From Saccoglossus kowalevskii (taxonomy: Eukaryota; Hemichordata; Enteropneusta; Harrimaniidae), in NCBI RefSeq assembly GCF_000003605.2, contig NW_003143793.1, positions 122,172 to 150,374 on the forward strand: DNA of 28,203 bases, in the 5' to 3' direction. Below are positions 8,568 through 20,500 of the stretch, piece after piece. Under the pieces are notes generated by a model, which was not told where the DNA came from, did not search any database, and was given only the letters and a program-made list of their open reading frames with translations. The position numbers were made by a program, and so were the translations under genes. Numbering within the stretch: the first letter of the stretch is position 1; every line of letters starts with the position of its first letter.

Positions 8568-11500
8568 CTGAAATTGTAAGCAGTATCAATGGTAGATGAG
8601 ATGAGAGCTATGTAACTATGGTGATGTGCACAGAAGATTTAACTGACCATGCAAAATGATTTCCAAACTAACACAAGCGAGTCTAACATCTTCATGAGTA
8701 AATCAGGTAATACTGTAAAATACTTTATTTTCGCAGAAGGAATGATTCAGTGAAAATAAAGTCCACCAAATATACCTTTTTTCCTATATTTTACATTCAA
8801 CTCGTCAAAAATCAGTGAAAATAAATTCCAAACACCCAAAAATTTATTCCAGCTAAAATAAAGTGTTTTACAGTACTTGATGCTGTTTGTGAATTACCCC
8901 AAATTAAATTATTTGGATTGGATGTCTGAAAAGTCTCGCTGATTTTCATTTTCATACATTTGATGATTACCCAAGTCCATTCATGGCTTCTTGGTGGCCA
9001 TTTGTCAGAATTAGAACTTGCATAGAAATATGAATTGCATACTCTTACAAGAAATGATTTCAATGAAATCTTGAATGCTTATCACCATGTATACGTTCAA
9101 AGGTCAATGATGATTTCTTTTTTTTAAAACTACTGTACACAAAATGGTTGTATATTGCTCAACAGCTATATTATAAGTTCAATATTTCAGTTAAGAATTG
9201 TTTTGCAAAAAACCTAAGAAGAGCAAGAGTACATTATCAAATTTGCAAATCATTGTGAATTAAACAGCGCCCTCAGTGACAAATATAATGAGCACGTGAA
9301 GAGATGCCCCAGATCTTAGACCACATTCCCGGAAGTGGAAGATGCAGCGTTTTGCATGAGTGTGCATACTGTTTTGAAGTGTTACATAAATATGCATGCG
9401 TGATATTGTGCTTTTGGGTTTACCAATCGGGGATGCAAAAATAAAATTCCTTCTATTGAATATCAGCAAACATGTTTGTATTTTTATCGATGACAAAGCA
9501 GGCGTATTTCTGCATCTAAGTCTTGTTACTTCTGGGAAAGTGGTCTATTTTTCATTGTGTATGGACGATAGCATTAAAACCAGGATAAATAGTCTGGTAT
9601 AGAAGTAAATTGACTATAAAGCAATATAGCACCCCCACCAGTGTGTAGAGGTTAATTTACTGAGCAATAGCGCCCTCACTAGTGCGTAGAAATTTATTTA
9701 CAGAGCAATAACGCTTTCACCAGTTTGCAGAGGTTAATTTACTGAGCAATAGCGCCACCACCAGTGTGTAGAGGTTAATTTATTGCACAGTAACGTCCTC
9801 ACTAGTGTGTAATAATTTATGGAGCAATAGTAATACCCAATGCAAGTTGTAAGAATACCAGTGGGCAGAAAAGACATATTACACCACATTTAAAAGCTAT
9901 GGAAGAGCAGTTGAGAAATAGGTATCAGTGTAATTTCCATCAACATAGATGTTATGCATGGTGTTATTTTGGTGGCAATACCACATATCGCTACCATGAC
10001 TACAATTCTTGGAGAAAATCACAGACATTACGCTTCCCATCACCATGGTAAAGACACCGATAATACAGATGAGTATTGCAGGTAATTTATGCAAAGAGTA
10101 CAGTTTGCCTTCTTCTAGTTTTAAGTAAGCAGCAGCAGGCAGTATGAATACAAGAGGAACCGCACCCAGTACACCCTGTGGTATGTTGCAATGATAGAAT
10201 GAAAATATAGAGAAATTATTAGCTATGTGTTTTTGTAATTGTGTATATTAGGCAGGAAAAAGTAGATTTGCTTCTGAACCAGCCATTTTTTTTTTATATT
10301 TCTGTCAATATTGTTTTGAAATGAAAAAAAAAAAATGACAGTTTTTTTGAACATTTCAGGATCAAAAACAATCTTTTTTTTTGTCTAATAGACAAAGAAA
10401 ATATGAGAAGTACACAAACATGTATATTATTTATGCAAATAAACTACTGTAAAACATGTTGAAAAAGCGATATGCAATTTTAGCGAATTTGGGTAAAATG
10501 ACGTAATAACGAAATGTTGATTCAGCGAATCTCTCTAGTCTTTGTTGATTTCCTGTTTTCACAATACTTGTCTGTCGCATGCCAAAATAAATGTGCAATT
10601 ATCATCTCCATAAAAACAAAGAAAAACTGTCAAGTGTAATTAGGAAGCGCCTTAGATTTTTATGTTCTGGATTACTGTATACAAATCCCCAAGCCTTGGC
10701 CATTTTGAATTTATAATAAAGTCATCTTGAATTAGCAAATCTCTCTCTAAATTCGCTGTTTTACAGTAGTTGATTGGTCAAAAAATCTAAATTTAAATTG
10801 AAGCAGAATATTTTTTTATTTTTTATAAAGCTGTGGCATACATAATAATTGGTGTCAAGCATGCAGACATCTAGAGCTGTGACAATAAATGACTGAGACA
10901 AAGTAACAAACAACAATAGTTACAACAAGGACAGACAGACTTCTGACATTTCCATAGAAACAAGACATTATACTTACATTCAATTCTAGGACTATTCCTA
11001 GACAATCTGTTGACATAGAGATGCCTAGAGTCAAGGCCACTAATATAAGTGTTTCTACTAGATGTCTTGTTAATGTCTGTGGTTTTTCTGCATAACCAAG
11101 GTTACATATAATATTGTCTAATACCTGTGGGGAAATAAGAGAAAATATTAAAGCTCGGGTTGCCAGCTTCAATATTGGTAAATTCATATTTTTTTTTTTT
11201 ATTAGACGCATAAAATCCTTAGGAAAGGATAAAAAGGGTTTTTACCAGAAAGAAATTAAAAAAAAAAAAAAAAAAAAAACTACAATCTAAAAAATAAAAC
11301 AAAAAATAAAAACTTTTTTAAATAAAAAAAAAAAAAAAAAAAAAACAAGTCAAAAACAAAAAATATATGATGACATCACCTAGCTGTTATTTGCATGCCA
11401 TAAATATACGTCACATGTCAACTGGAAGAGTTTGTCATCCCTGATTCAATTTACATCCGTTTTTACCATATTCTATCATTTACTGGTATAGCGTAACTTT

Positions 11501-14500
11501 TTCTATTACCAGATTATTGTTTGCCAATTTTTACTTTAATTATAAATAATTTTACTTTTCTCACAATAAGACCTGTTCAATGACATGGTTTTAATAGGTT
11601 AGTATCAAAGAATTCATGTCACTCAAGTCTTACTTTACGTAAATAACAACTAGTGTCACAGGTAAACTAATTAAATCATATTTTTCATGATCCATGTAGT
11701 ATATGAAAAATTCAAATTTGGGTCTAAGTGCAATTCCATTGTGAAATTAGCCTGGAATCCAGCCATCCTGAGTACACTCAAGAATGGTCTGGTGAATTGT
11801 GATGTAACTATGTAGGCAGCACAGAATTCTGTGACGTCACTGATTGGCTGTTTCCGTGACTTCAGTATATTATTAGGAATGTCCATGTGTGGTCTGTGAC
11901 CTGTACGTATAAGGCTGAGAAAAAAAAATCTTTGTTTCTCGTTTTTTACACGCATCATTTTGAACTATGCGCCTCGGACGTTGTTTTTTTCTTCTAAAAC
12001 ATTCCAAAATGAGCTTGTACTCATACTGGTCTGAAATTTCCCCCATTTTAGCTCAGTATTCAAAAAAAAAAAATCGTCTCATTTTAAAATTTCCAAGAAA
12101 TGAGAAACACAGAATTTTTTTTTCCTGGTCTAAGGCCTGCCCACCAAACTTCAGACCAACTCGCTAGTCTGTTATTTGTATTATTTGTCTTACAAACTTT
12201 TAATAAAGTGAATACAGTAGACTACGAAACTAAGTTGAACTAGTACATACCTCTCTTGTAACAAAACATTCTATAGGGAACGTGAACATAAGAGTTACTC
12301 CATATATAAATCTAGCGGCGTTAACCAAATCATCACCACTACAGTAGTTTTCTAAAATGTCTCCTGCAATAAACATTGTTTGTAGTTACTTAGTAACAAT
12401 TTGAGGGTCAAAGTAAACTTAGGTCACTATTCATAAAAATGAAAAAAATGGATGAATTTTTTCATAATTTTTCCATAATTTTGGTAAAGATCATTTGCCA
12501 ATGGGAAATTAAACAAATGTAAAATTAACAAGGAAATTCTAGAACAAGCCGTCTCTCGATTGAAATAGCTCTGCTGTTAGCAATGCACATTTCAATTAAT
12601 AAAATTGAAGATATCACAAATCTGTGAGAGGTCCACCTATAGTACCCTATATATATGATATCAAAGAAATGGGACTTGCATTTTTTTAACAAGTAGTCAA
12701 AAATATCACTTTTTACCAAAAATGACAAAATATTCATCAAAATTAGACAATTGAATATATATCATCACGAAATGAACAAATCTGAGGAAGGTCCATCTGA
12801 GGTACCTATATGTATAATATCAAAGCATTAAAACTTGTGTTTTTTAACTAGTAGTCAAAAATATCACTTTTTAACAACAAATTTGAGAATTTAATATATA
12901 TCATCACAAAATGAGCAAATCTGAGCGAGGTCCACCTGAGGTATCTATATGTATAATATCAAAGTAATCGAATTTGTGTTTTTTAACAAGAAGTCAAAAA
13001 TTTCACTTTTTACCAAAAATGACAAAAATATTCATCAAAATCTAAGACAGGTCAAACCAAAGAATCAAAGCAATCAGGCTTGTAGTTTTCAAGGAAATAG
13101 TAAAATGACGACGAACAATCACTCATATGATAAGCTCTGCTCAACAAAGTCAACAGCAGAGCTAAAAATACAAAAAAATATGCAAAATTTTGCATAAACA
13201 TGTTGGCGGGAAAATTTATGGCATTCAGAGAGTTACAAATTTGTGATCATGACAGTTAACCTTTCACACAACCATGGTTCACCTCACAAAATTTTACAGT
13301 AGAATAGAAATGAACAAATAACTTCATCTGATGTTGGTAATATTGTGCCAAGGACTGAATATTTGTTTGACCACATTCTATAAAGTTCTTTATTTTCACT
13401 TGGAATTAATTTTTTTTGCTGAAAGGATGAATCATTGAAAATAAAATCACATGGAAACTCATCAAAATTCAGTGAAAATAAAATCACATGGAAACTCATC
13501 AAAATTCAGTGAAAATAAATGTCAAACAAAACAGTCAAAATGTCTTTTCAGCGAAAATTAATTTCAGCTAAAATAAAGTATTTAACACTAGACGACCGTT
13601 GATCACCACGGCCTGTCTTTCTATTACACTGTACATACCTTGCGTATATCCGGTGAAAGTTGCATAACCACAGGCACCAAACAATGCAGTTACAAGGAGT
13701 GAAATGAAAACTGAATAGTGAGCCACTATTGACCATCGTTTTACTGTCGGTTCTTCCAAGGAATCGTAGATAAGGAAGGAATTATGATGGCAAACGAACG
13801 CTGAAAAATAAACAAGAAGTGTAAAAGTTAATCAAAGAAGCCCTTGTCATTTCATGTTTACACTATGTAATCAATGCCAGTCATTATTTGCATTTGAATT
13901 TTTTGTAAGCAAACAATGTAGATATATATATGCGTTATGTACATACATATGTATGTCACATGGGACCCATAACCATGTGATGACTCGTCGCGTATTATTA
14001 AATCTGACTTACCAAATGCCATGACTCCTATTGCTTGTGTGAAATGTATATTTGCAAATTCCCATGCATGCGATGTAGGTGGTCTGAAACATAAATCCTT
14101 ATGAGTAAGGGCTGGACCATTAAAAAATCGGGGTGGGGGTGGGGGTGGTAGAATAAATATGCAAACTATTTTTTTCCTTCATTTAGTTTTGTGCTAATTT
14201 TTTTGCATGATGAATTCACTGTAACTTTTTTATTTCCTTTAAGTTTATTTTTAAAGAAATAGACGTGCAGGATTTCTTTTCTATGATTATTTCTTGTACA
14301 ATTTTTTTTTTCAATTTTAATGGTTCACCCCGAACCTGAAATTTCCTCTGTAAAGAATCTGTTAAATAGCACCTGCCATACTAAAGGGCGGCAGTCGCCG
14401 TGTCGCGTCCTGTTCGATATGGGACTCATAGCGACGTATACAAAGCATTTAAAATATTTTGTTTATTTGCATGAATTCGAACACGCGCTGCGTGACGACT

Positions 14501-17500
14501 ACCGAACTTTAAATAACCTTGTCTTTACCTGTCTCATACATTAAAGCATTGTGCATGCGGTGAACAATGCCTTTCCAAACTAGCATAAAGGTATGCTGAT
14601 TGGATCAAAAATAATATCTCATGCACCTGAAACCTGCAAGTGGTCTATTTTTTATATGGTAATCATATATCCAAACTGTTAAAAAATTAAAATAAAATCA
14701 GCGACTTACATTTGCGGTCCAAGGGTGGCTAGTCTTATAATGATTACAGTAACGATAAATGCAACCATGACGATTGAAATGACAGAAATCTGGAAAAATG
14801 ATAATTAGGATATATATAATTTTAATTTTAACTCTGAGAAAAAATATGCATAAAAATAGAGAAATGCATTTACTGTTATAAATCTGGCAGGAAAAACAAT
14901 AACATTTAGCTGACAATGACGAAATAATATAGACCAGTGTGTCCTCTATCATTTTTGATTTTGTAAGAATCAGGGGTCAAAATGTAATACCTCAAAATCA
15001 AGTCTACTTGTCTTCAAGAAAAACAAATAGCATGTGACTGTATAGGTGATTTTTGTTTTGTTTTCTACATTTAATGTTTTTAAAATGTGAATTTACAAAA
15101 TTACAAATTCCATAACTATAGTTAGTTGTTTTTTCAAGATTGCTATATCAATGTACAATATGTTCTGTGCATTGGTGATGTGCCAATGAATTAATACAAA
15201 TAGTTGCATCACAGCAAATATTTGTGTGTTAATGGCACGTCATATCGGATTTGAAATGTCTTCCAGACAATTCCGCAAAGTACCGGGGGGTATGTAGTGT
15301 TTTCTTGTAATAACAATGTATTGATTCCTTAATAATCCAGTGGGGAAAATTTTGCTCACAGAATTTTATTCACCACTATTTATATACATGTACCTGTATT
15401 AAAGTCTGTCACAGCACTTCTCTTTTGCAATAAAATGTATCACATTTTACCACACAGAGATTTTGATCATTTTGTTTCTATTATTGATAGGATGGAGCTC
15501 AAATGAATAGAGAATAAAAAATTCTTTAAACAAATAAATTTTCTCCTACCAAATGAAGATATGCAATCTTATTGGTCACCTAAATTATGCAATCTGATTG
15601 GTCAACTACATAATGCAATCTGATTAGTCAACTACATATTGTAATCTGATTGGCAATTACAAAATGCAATCTGATTGGTCAACTACCTAATGCAATCTGA
15701 TGGGTCAACTACATAATGCAATCTTATTGTTCAACTACATACATTGTATTGTAATCTGATTGGTAAACTACATAATGCAAGTCGATTGGTCAACTACATA
15801 TTGTAATCAGATTGGTCAACTACATAANNNNNNNNNNNNNNNNNNNNNNNNNNNNNNNNNNNNNNNNNNNNNNNNNNNNNNNNNNNNNNNNNNNNNNNNN
15901 NNNNNNNNNNNNNNNNNNNNNNNNNNNNNNNNNNNNNNNNNNNNNNNNNNNNNNNNNNNNNNNNNNNNNNNNNNNNNNNNNNNNNNNNNNNNNNNNNNNN
16001 NNNNNNNNNNNNNNNNNNNNNNNNNNNNNNNNNNNNNNNNNNNNNNNNNNNNNNNNNNNNNNNNNNNNNNNNNNNNNNNNNNNNNNNNNNNNNNNNNNNN
16101 NNNNNNNNNNNNNNNNNNNNNNNNNNNNNNNNNNNNNNNNNNNNNNNNNNNNNNNNNNNNNNNNNNNNNNNNNNNNNNNNNNNNNNNNNNNNNNNNNNNN
16201 NNNNNNNNNNNNNNNNNNNNNNNNNNNNNNNNNNNNNNNNNNNNNNNNNNNNNNNNNNNNNNNNNNNNNNNNNNNNNNNNNNNNNNNNNNNNNNNNNNNN
16301 NNNNNNNNNNNNNNNNNNNNNNNNNNNNNNNNNNNNNNNNNNNNNNNNNNNNNNNNNNNNNNNNNNNNNNNNNNNNNNNNNNNNNNNNNNNNNNNNNNNN
16401 NNNNNNNNNNNNNNNNNNNNNNNNNNNNNNNNNNNNNNNNNNNNNNNNNNNNNNNNNNNNNNNNNNNNNNNNNNNNNNNNNNNNNNNNNNNNNNNNNNNN
16501 NNNNNNNNNNNNNNNNNNNNNNNNNNNNNNNNNNNNNNNNNNNNNNNNNNNNNNNNNNNNNNNNNNNNNNNNNNNNNNNNNNNNNNNNNNNNNNNNNNNN
16601 NNNNNNNNNNNNNNNNNNNNNNNNNNNNNNNNNNNNNNNNNNNNNNNNNNNNNNNNNNNNNNNNNNNNNNNNNNNNNNNNNNNNNNNNNNNNNNNNNNNN
16701 NNNNNNNNNNNNNNNNNNNNNNNNNNNNNNNNNNNNNNNNNNNNNNNNNNNNNNNNNNNNNNNNNNNNNNNNNNNNNNNNNNNNNNCAATCTGATTGGTC
16801 AACTACATATTGTAATCTGATTGGTCAACTGCACAATGTAATCTGATTGGTCAACTACATATTGTAATCTGATTAGTCAACTACACAATGCAATCTGATT
16901 GGTCAACTACATATTGTAATCTGATTGGTCAACTGCACAATGTAATCTGATTGGTCAACTACATATTGTAATCTGATTAGTCAACTACACAGTGCAATCT
17001 GATTGGTCAACTACATATTATAATCTGATTGGGCTACTAAATTATGTAATCTGATTGGTCAACTACACAATGCAATTTGATTGGTCAACTACATAATGCA
17101 ATCTGATATTTATCAACTACATATCAAGTGAGATTGAATTGTCATACCTTAACAAGCTTTGATATATTCCTATAGGCAGATATTGGAAGAGTTACTAATA
17201 CTGTTGATAAGCTGATAACAAAATAGCGATTGGCTAACACATGCTCCGAGCCAACTGGAGAAAAAAGAAGAAGATGATGGAGTGGTAATGTATGTCATGA
17301 AAAACATGCAAATAGAAAATTATCAAAATGTTTGAAATGGAGTGTATCATTTATACCCATCACCATGGCAACCACACATGTTATTGTAGTTTCTAGGTTC
17401 AATTAATGTTCTGTAACAAAATTTGAAGCCAACTGCAGGGAAACAATTGCATCTTATAGTAGTATACATGCAAATCAAAGTAGCTTTTCTAGTGAGTATA

Positions 17501-20500
17501 TATACTGCCCTCTATAGTTGGATTGCCTGTGAAAGGATAAATACTCATTGAGTTCACTTGGTTTTAGTTTCACTCACCTAGAAAGACAAATTCTATGATT
17601 AACTTTGCCTACTCACTGGGTTTTCAATTTAGTGTAATCAGTGAAATAAGTACGAGTAAAACCTAGCAAGTAGTTAAGTTCTACGCATAGAGTAGGTCTA
17701 GAAATAACACTGAATACCATGTTAATCAAAGTAAACACCGTGGTGTGCACGACTCAAACCACCACATACATACAACACCACATCACTACTTATATTATCA
17801 CTGCATGTCTTCTACTCAGCAATCAGGCATCGCCAAAAAAAGATGCTTTAATCAAATAACCTACAGAAATCCTGAAAACATTCTACGCCACACAACATGA
17901 AAATATTTTAGTCAAAGTCGAACCCAAATAAACTGATATTCATGTTTTATGTCCAAAAATATATATGCCTTATTTTTTACACCATTCGCATATAAATAAA
18001 ACATTTTTTACAGATTTGGTCAAAAATGATCCAAAAAATTATAGAAATATTGCTTAAAATTAGGCAAAATGTTGCAGGAAAATATTGGCGGGAAAAATAT
18101 AGTGCTCAAAAGGTTGACAGCAATTGCATACAATAAAAATATCTTATGGCCATCCTCGATTACTATTTTGCCATCTTCTCATGATGGTTAGGTTATATTG
18201 GTGGAAATGATATGGTTATGATGAATGTAATAAGTAATCGGAAAATGAAAACAAATAATTGATAAGATTTTTTGATTATGATAAAAAAATCTAATATGTT
18301 TATTAGCATGAAAAGAAAGATTAGAAGACAGTAACAGGTACAAACATGCTACTTACGCGCTGCTGACGGTACTACAACAAAACACGTAGAATAGCAGTGA
18401 GAATAGTGAAGGTAGGATAGCAAAATATATTAAGTCAGCAAGAAAACACATTTTTTTACTGATACATTAGAAAAAGTATTGAACACCCTCTGTGAGTATG
18501 AGTGCATGGGATACCGTGGGGATAATGCAGCTGTCGGTTCACAGCACAATTCAGTGTCCAGATACATTCAATAGGAACACAATTAACACTCGACAGTATT
18601 GTAAAACATCACAGCTAGAAATTTTTAAAATAATAATTTTTGAGCTCATGGAAACAAAATAAACTCCCTGTCTTGAGGCCCTGTGAAATATTTATTACAA
18701 AAAAAAAATATTGATTTAGCGAAGATCTAAAAATAAATTGCAAGACATTATCAAATTATCAGTGTTTTACTGATGAATTTTTCTTGATTTTTTTAGATCT
18801 GTTTACAGAAAATACAGATGTCTGTAGGGCACGACCATACAGTATATAGTATTTATCATGCAGGCTTCATTTATTGTGTTCAAGGATAAAATGACTTTAA
18901 ATTTTTGCCATCATGACGAATTTTGTCATTTTCATCAATGTTTCTTGAAGTTTGTTCTCATTTTATTGTTACAGTACTGCAATTTGTCTAGTTTTTCATG
19001 TAATCATTTATTATTTTAAGAATTTTATGTGTTTTGATTAAGTCAAAGTCCCTTAGATATAAATTATATTACTCCTGTAATTTCAAAATAGTATAAACTT
19101 TGACAATATAAAGCAATATAAGGAGTTTTTTTTTTTTTTGATCTTCACCAAAATATTTTAAATGTCATAAGAAAAAAACAGAACAAAAAAATTGTTTCTT
19201 CAACATATATCAGGACCAGAAACTGTTTTTTTATTACCAAGGAAAAAAATCCTTAAAGACCTTCCATTATGAAAATTGTGACTACTGGAGAATAAGCTTG
19301 GAATTTATTCTCGCTATTTTCACTTCAGTGAAAATAAAGTCCAGTGAATACACGTTTTTTTCCAATATTTCACATTCTACTCATCAAAAATCAGTGAAAA
19401 TAAATTCCATACAAAACACCCAAAAAGTCTTTTCAGTGAAAATTAATTCCAGCTAAAATAAAGTATTTTACAGTACTTTCAATGTCAGTATGTATATGCA
19501 TATAGATTGCACATCAGCATAACCACCTGCATAACCTTTGACCTGCAGCACATCTGCTCTATGGATTAAATGGATTTACTGTATTGACTTACTTCTGAAT
19601 ATCCTCATGAGCACTTTAGTCATTGTGTCACCAATGATAATATTATAGCTGATCATGGCTGGAATAATAAAGAACACAAATCAACTCACATATATCATGT
19701 CCACGAATGAACAAATTCACTGTCAGAACTAGGCTCCTGAAAACAAACCCACTCCCACTCCCCTCATTTTCACTCGTTAGTCGCTGCACAGAAAGTGTAA
19801 TAATTTGTGTAAATAAACAAAGTTTATTACATGCATTGTATGCATCAAGTGGGACCCATAGATTTCATCCTGCCCCCCATTTCAGGGTCTGCCATTTTTC
19901 GGCCTCACGCGCTCCCCTCTGATCTCTTGGTTTCTTGATGGCTACCTCAGACCCCCCCCCTTTCGGCTTAGCAGGTCATCCTTTGCCAAGGGGGATCTGA
20001 CTCGCTTGTGGGATGGGAGAGAAGCCCCCTCGCCCAATTTATTTATTTCTGTTTTAATGTGAGTATTAGTTTATAGCTTTGTAATTTTAGTCTTTGCCTG
20101 TTTGAGTTTATTAGGTTATGGTTTGTAATTTTATTTTAGTTTACCGGTATATTTTGATTTTTGCCTTGCCGTTGCTGGTATACCATCTCTGTTGTACATG
20201 TGTGTTATTTACATGAGTCATATTTTAATAAATTTCCTTGCAATACTTTACCTGTTTGTAGTGTTTTTTTACAAAAGGACAATAGTGGTACTTTAATTTA
20301 ATAGATCGGGTCATTATTTTCAATTCATATATTGACTGAAAAGATTGTAGTACACGTACTCCTAAAAATTTGACGATATTTGTAAAAAATAACATGAAAC
20401 ACAAACACACCAGAGAGCTTATGACCCTCTATGAAATAAACTTTCCCTTTGTAAGGCCAGACTTTTATTATCCCTTGTTTCGCAAACCCGCCGAATGAAC

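Larger units (their letters stand above)
8568..9896 (-). other. 3'UTR of terminal exon A / intron before terminal exon B
   Basis: Depending on the isoform this is 3'UTR or intron. It holds a 41-bp minisatellite (9612-9832), two AATAAA signals on the minus strand (9779-9784 and 9693-9698) suitable for ending the exon-A transcript, and a TA-flanked MITE (8711-8875). No other gene seen. Confidence 0.7.
12364..13638 (-). other. Transporter intron filled by repeats
   Basis: Contains a ~140-160-bp tandem set of family 1 (12600-13165) and a degenerate family 2 MITE (13380-13590). Nothing else recognised. Confidence 0.75.

Noticed and set aside
9660-9760. CTCF-like GCGCCCTCACTAGTG in the 41-bp minisatellite
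   Set aside because: The spacing between CACTAG and GGGCGC is two bases too long for the CTCF core.
14320-14544. 74-residue plus-strand frame in the CpG patch of a transporter intron
   Set aside because: No recognisable domain, and no splice or promoter support beyond CpG content.
15760-16846. Four long frames across the N run
   Set aside because: Produced by translating N; the flanks are minisatellite.
19707-19922. 71-residue plus-strand frame in the GC-richer block
   Set aside because: No similarity to reverse transcriptase or other known domains; treated as part of a possible retroelement 3' region.
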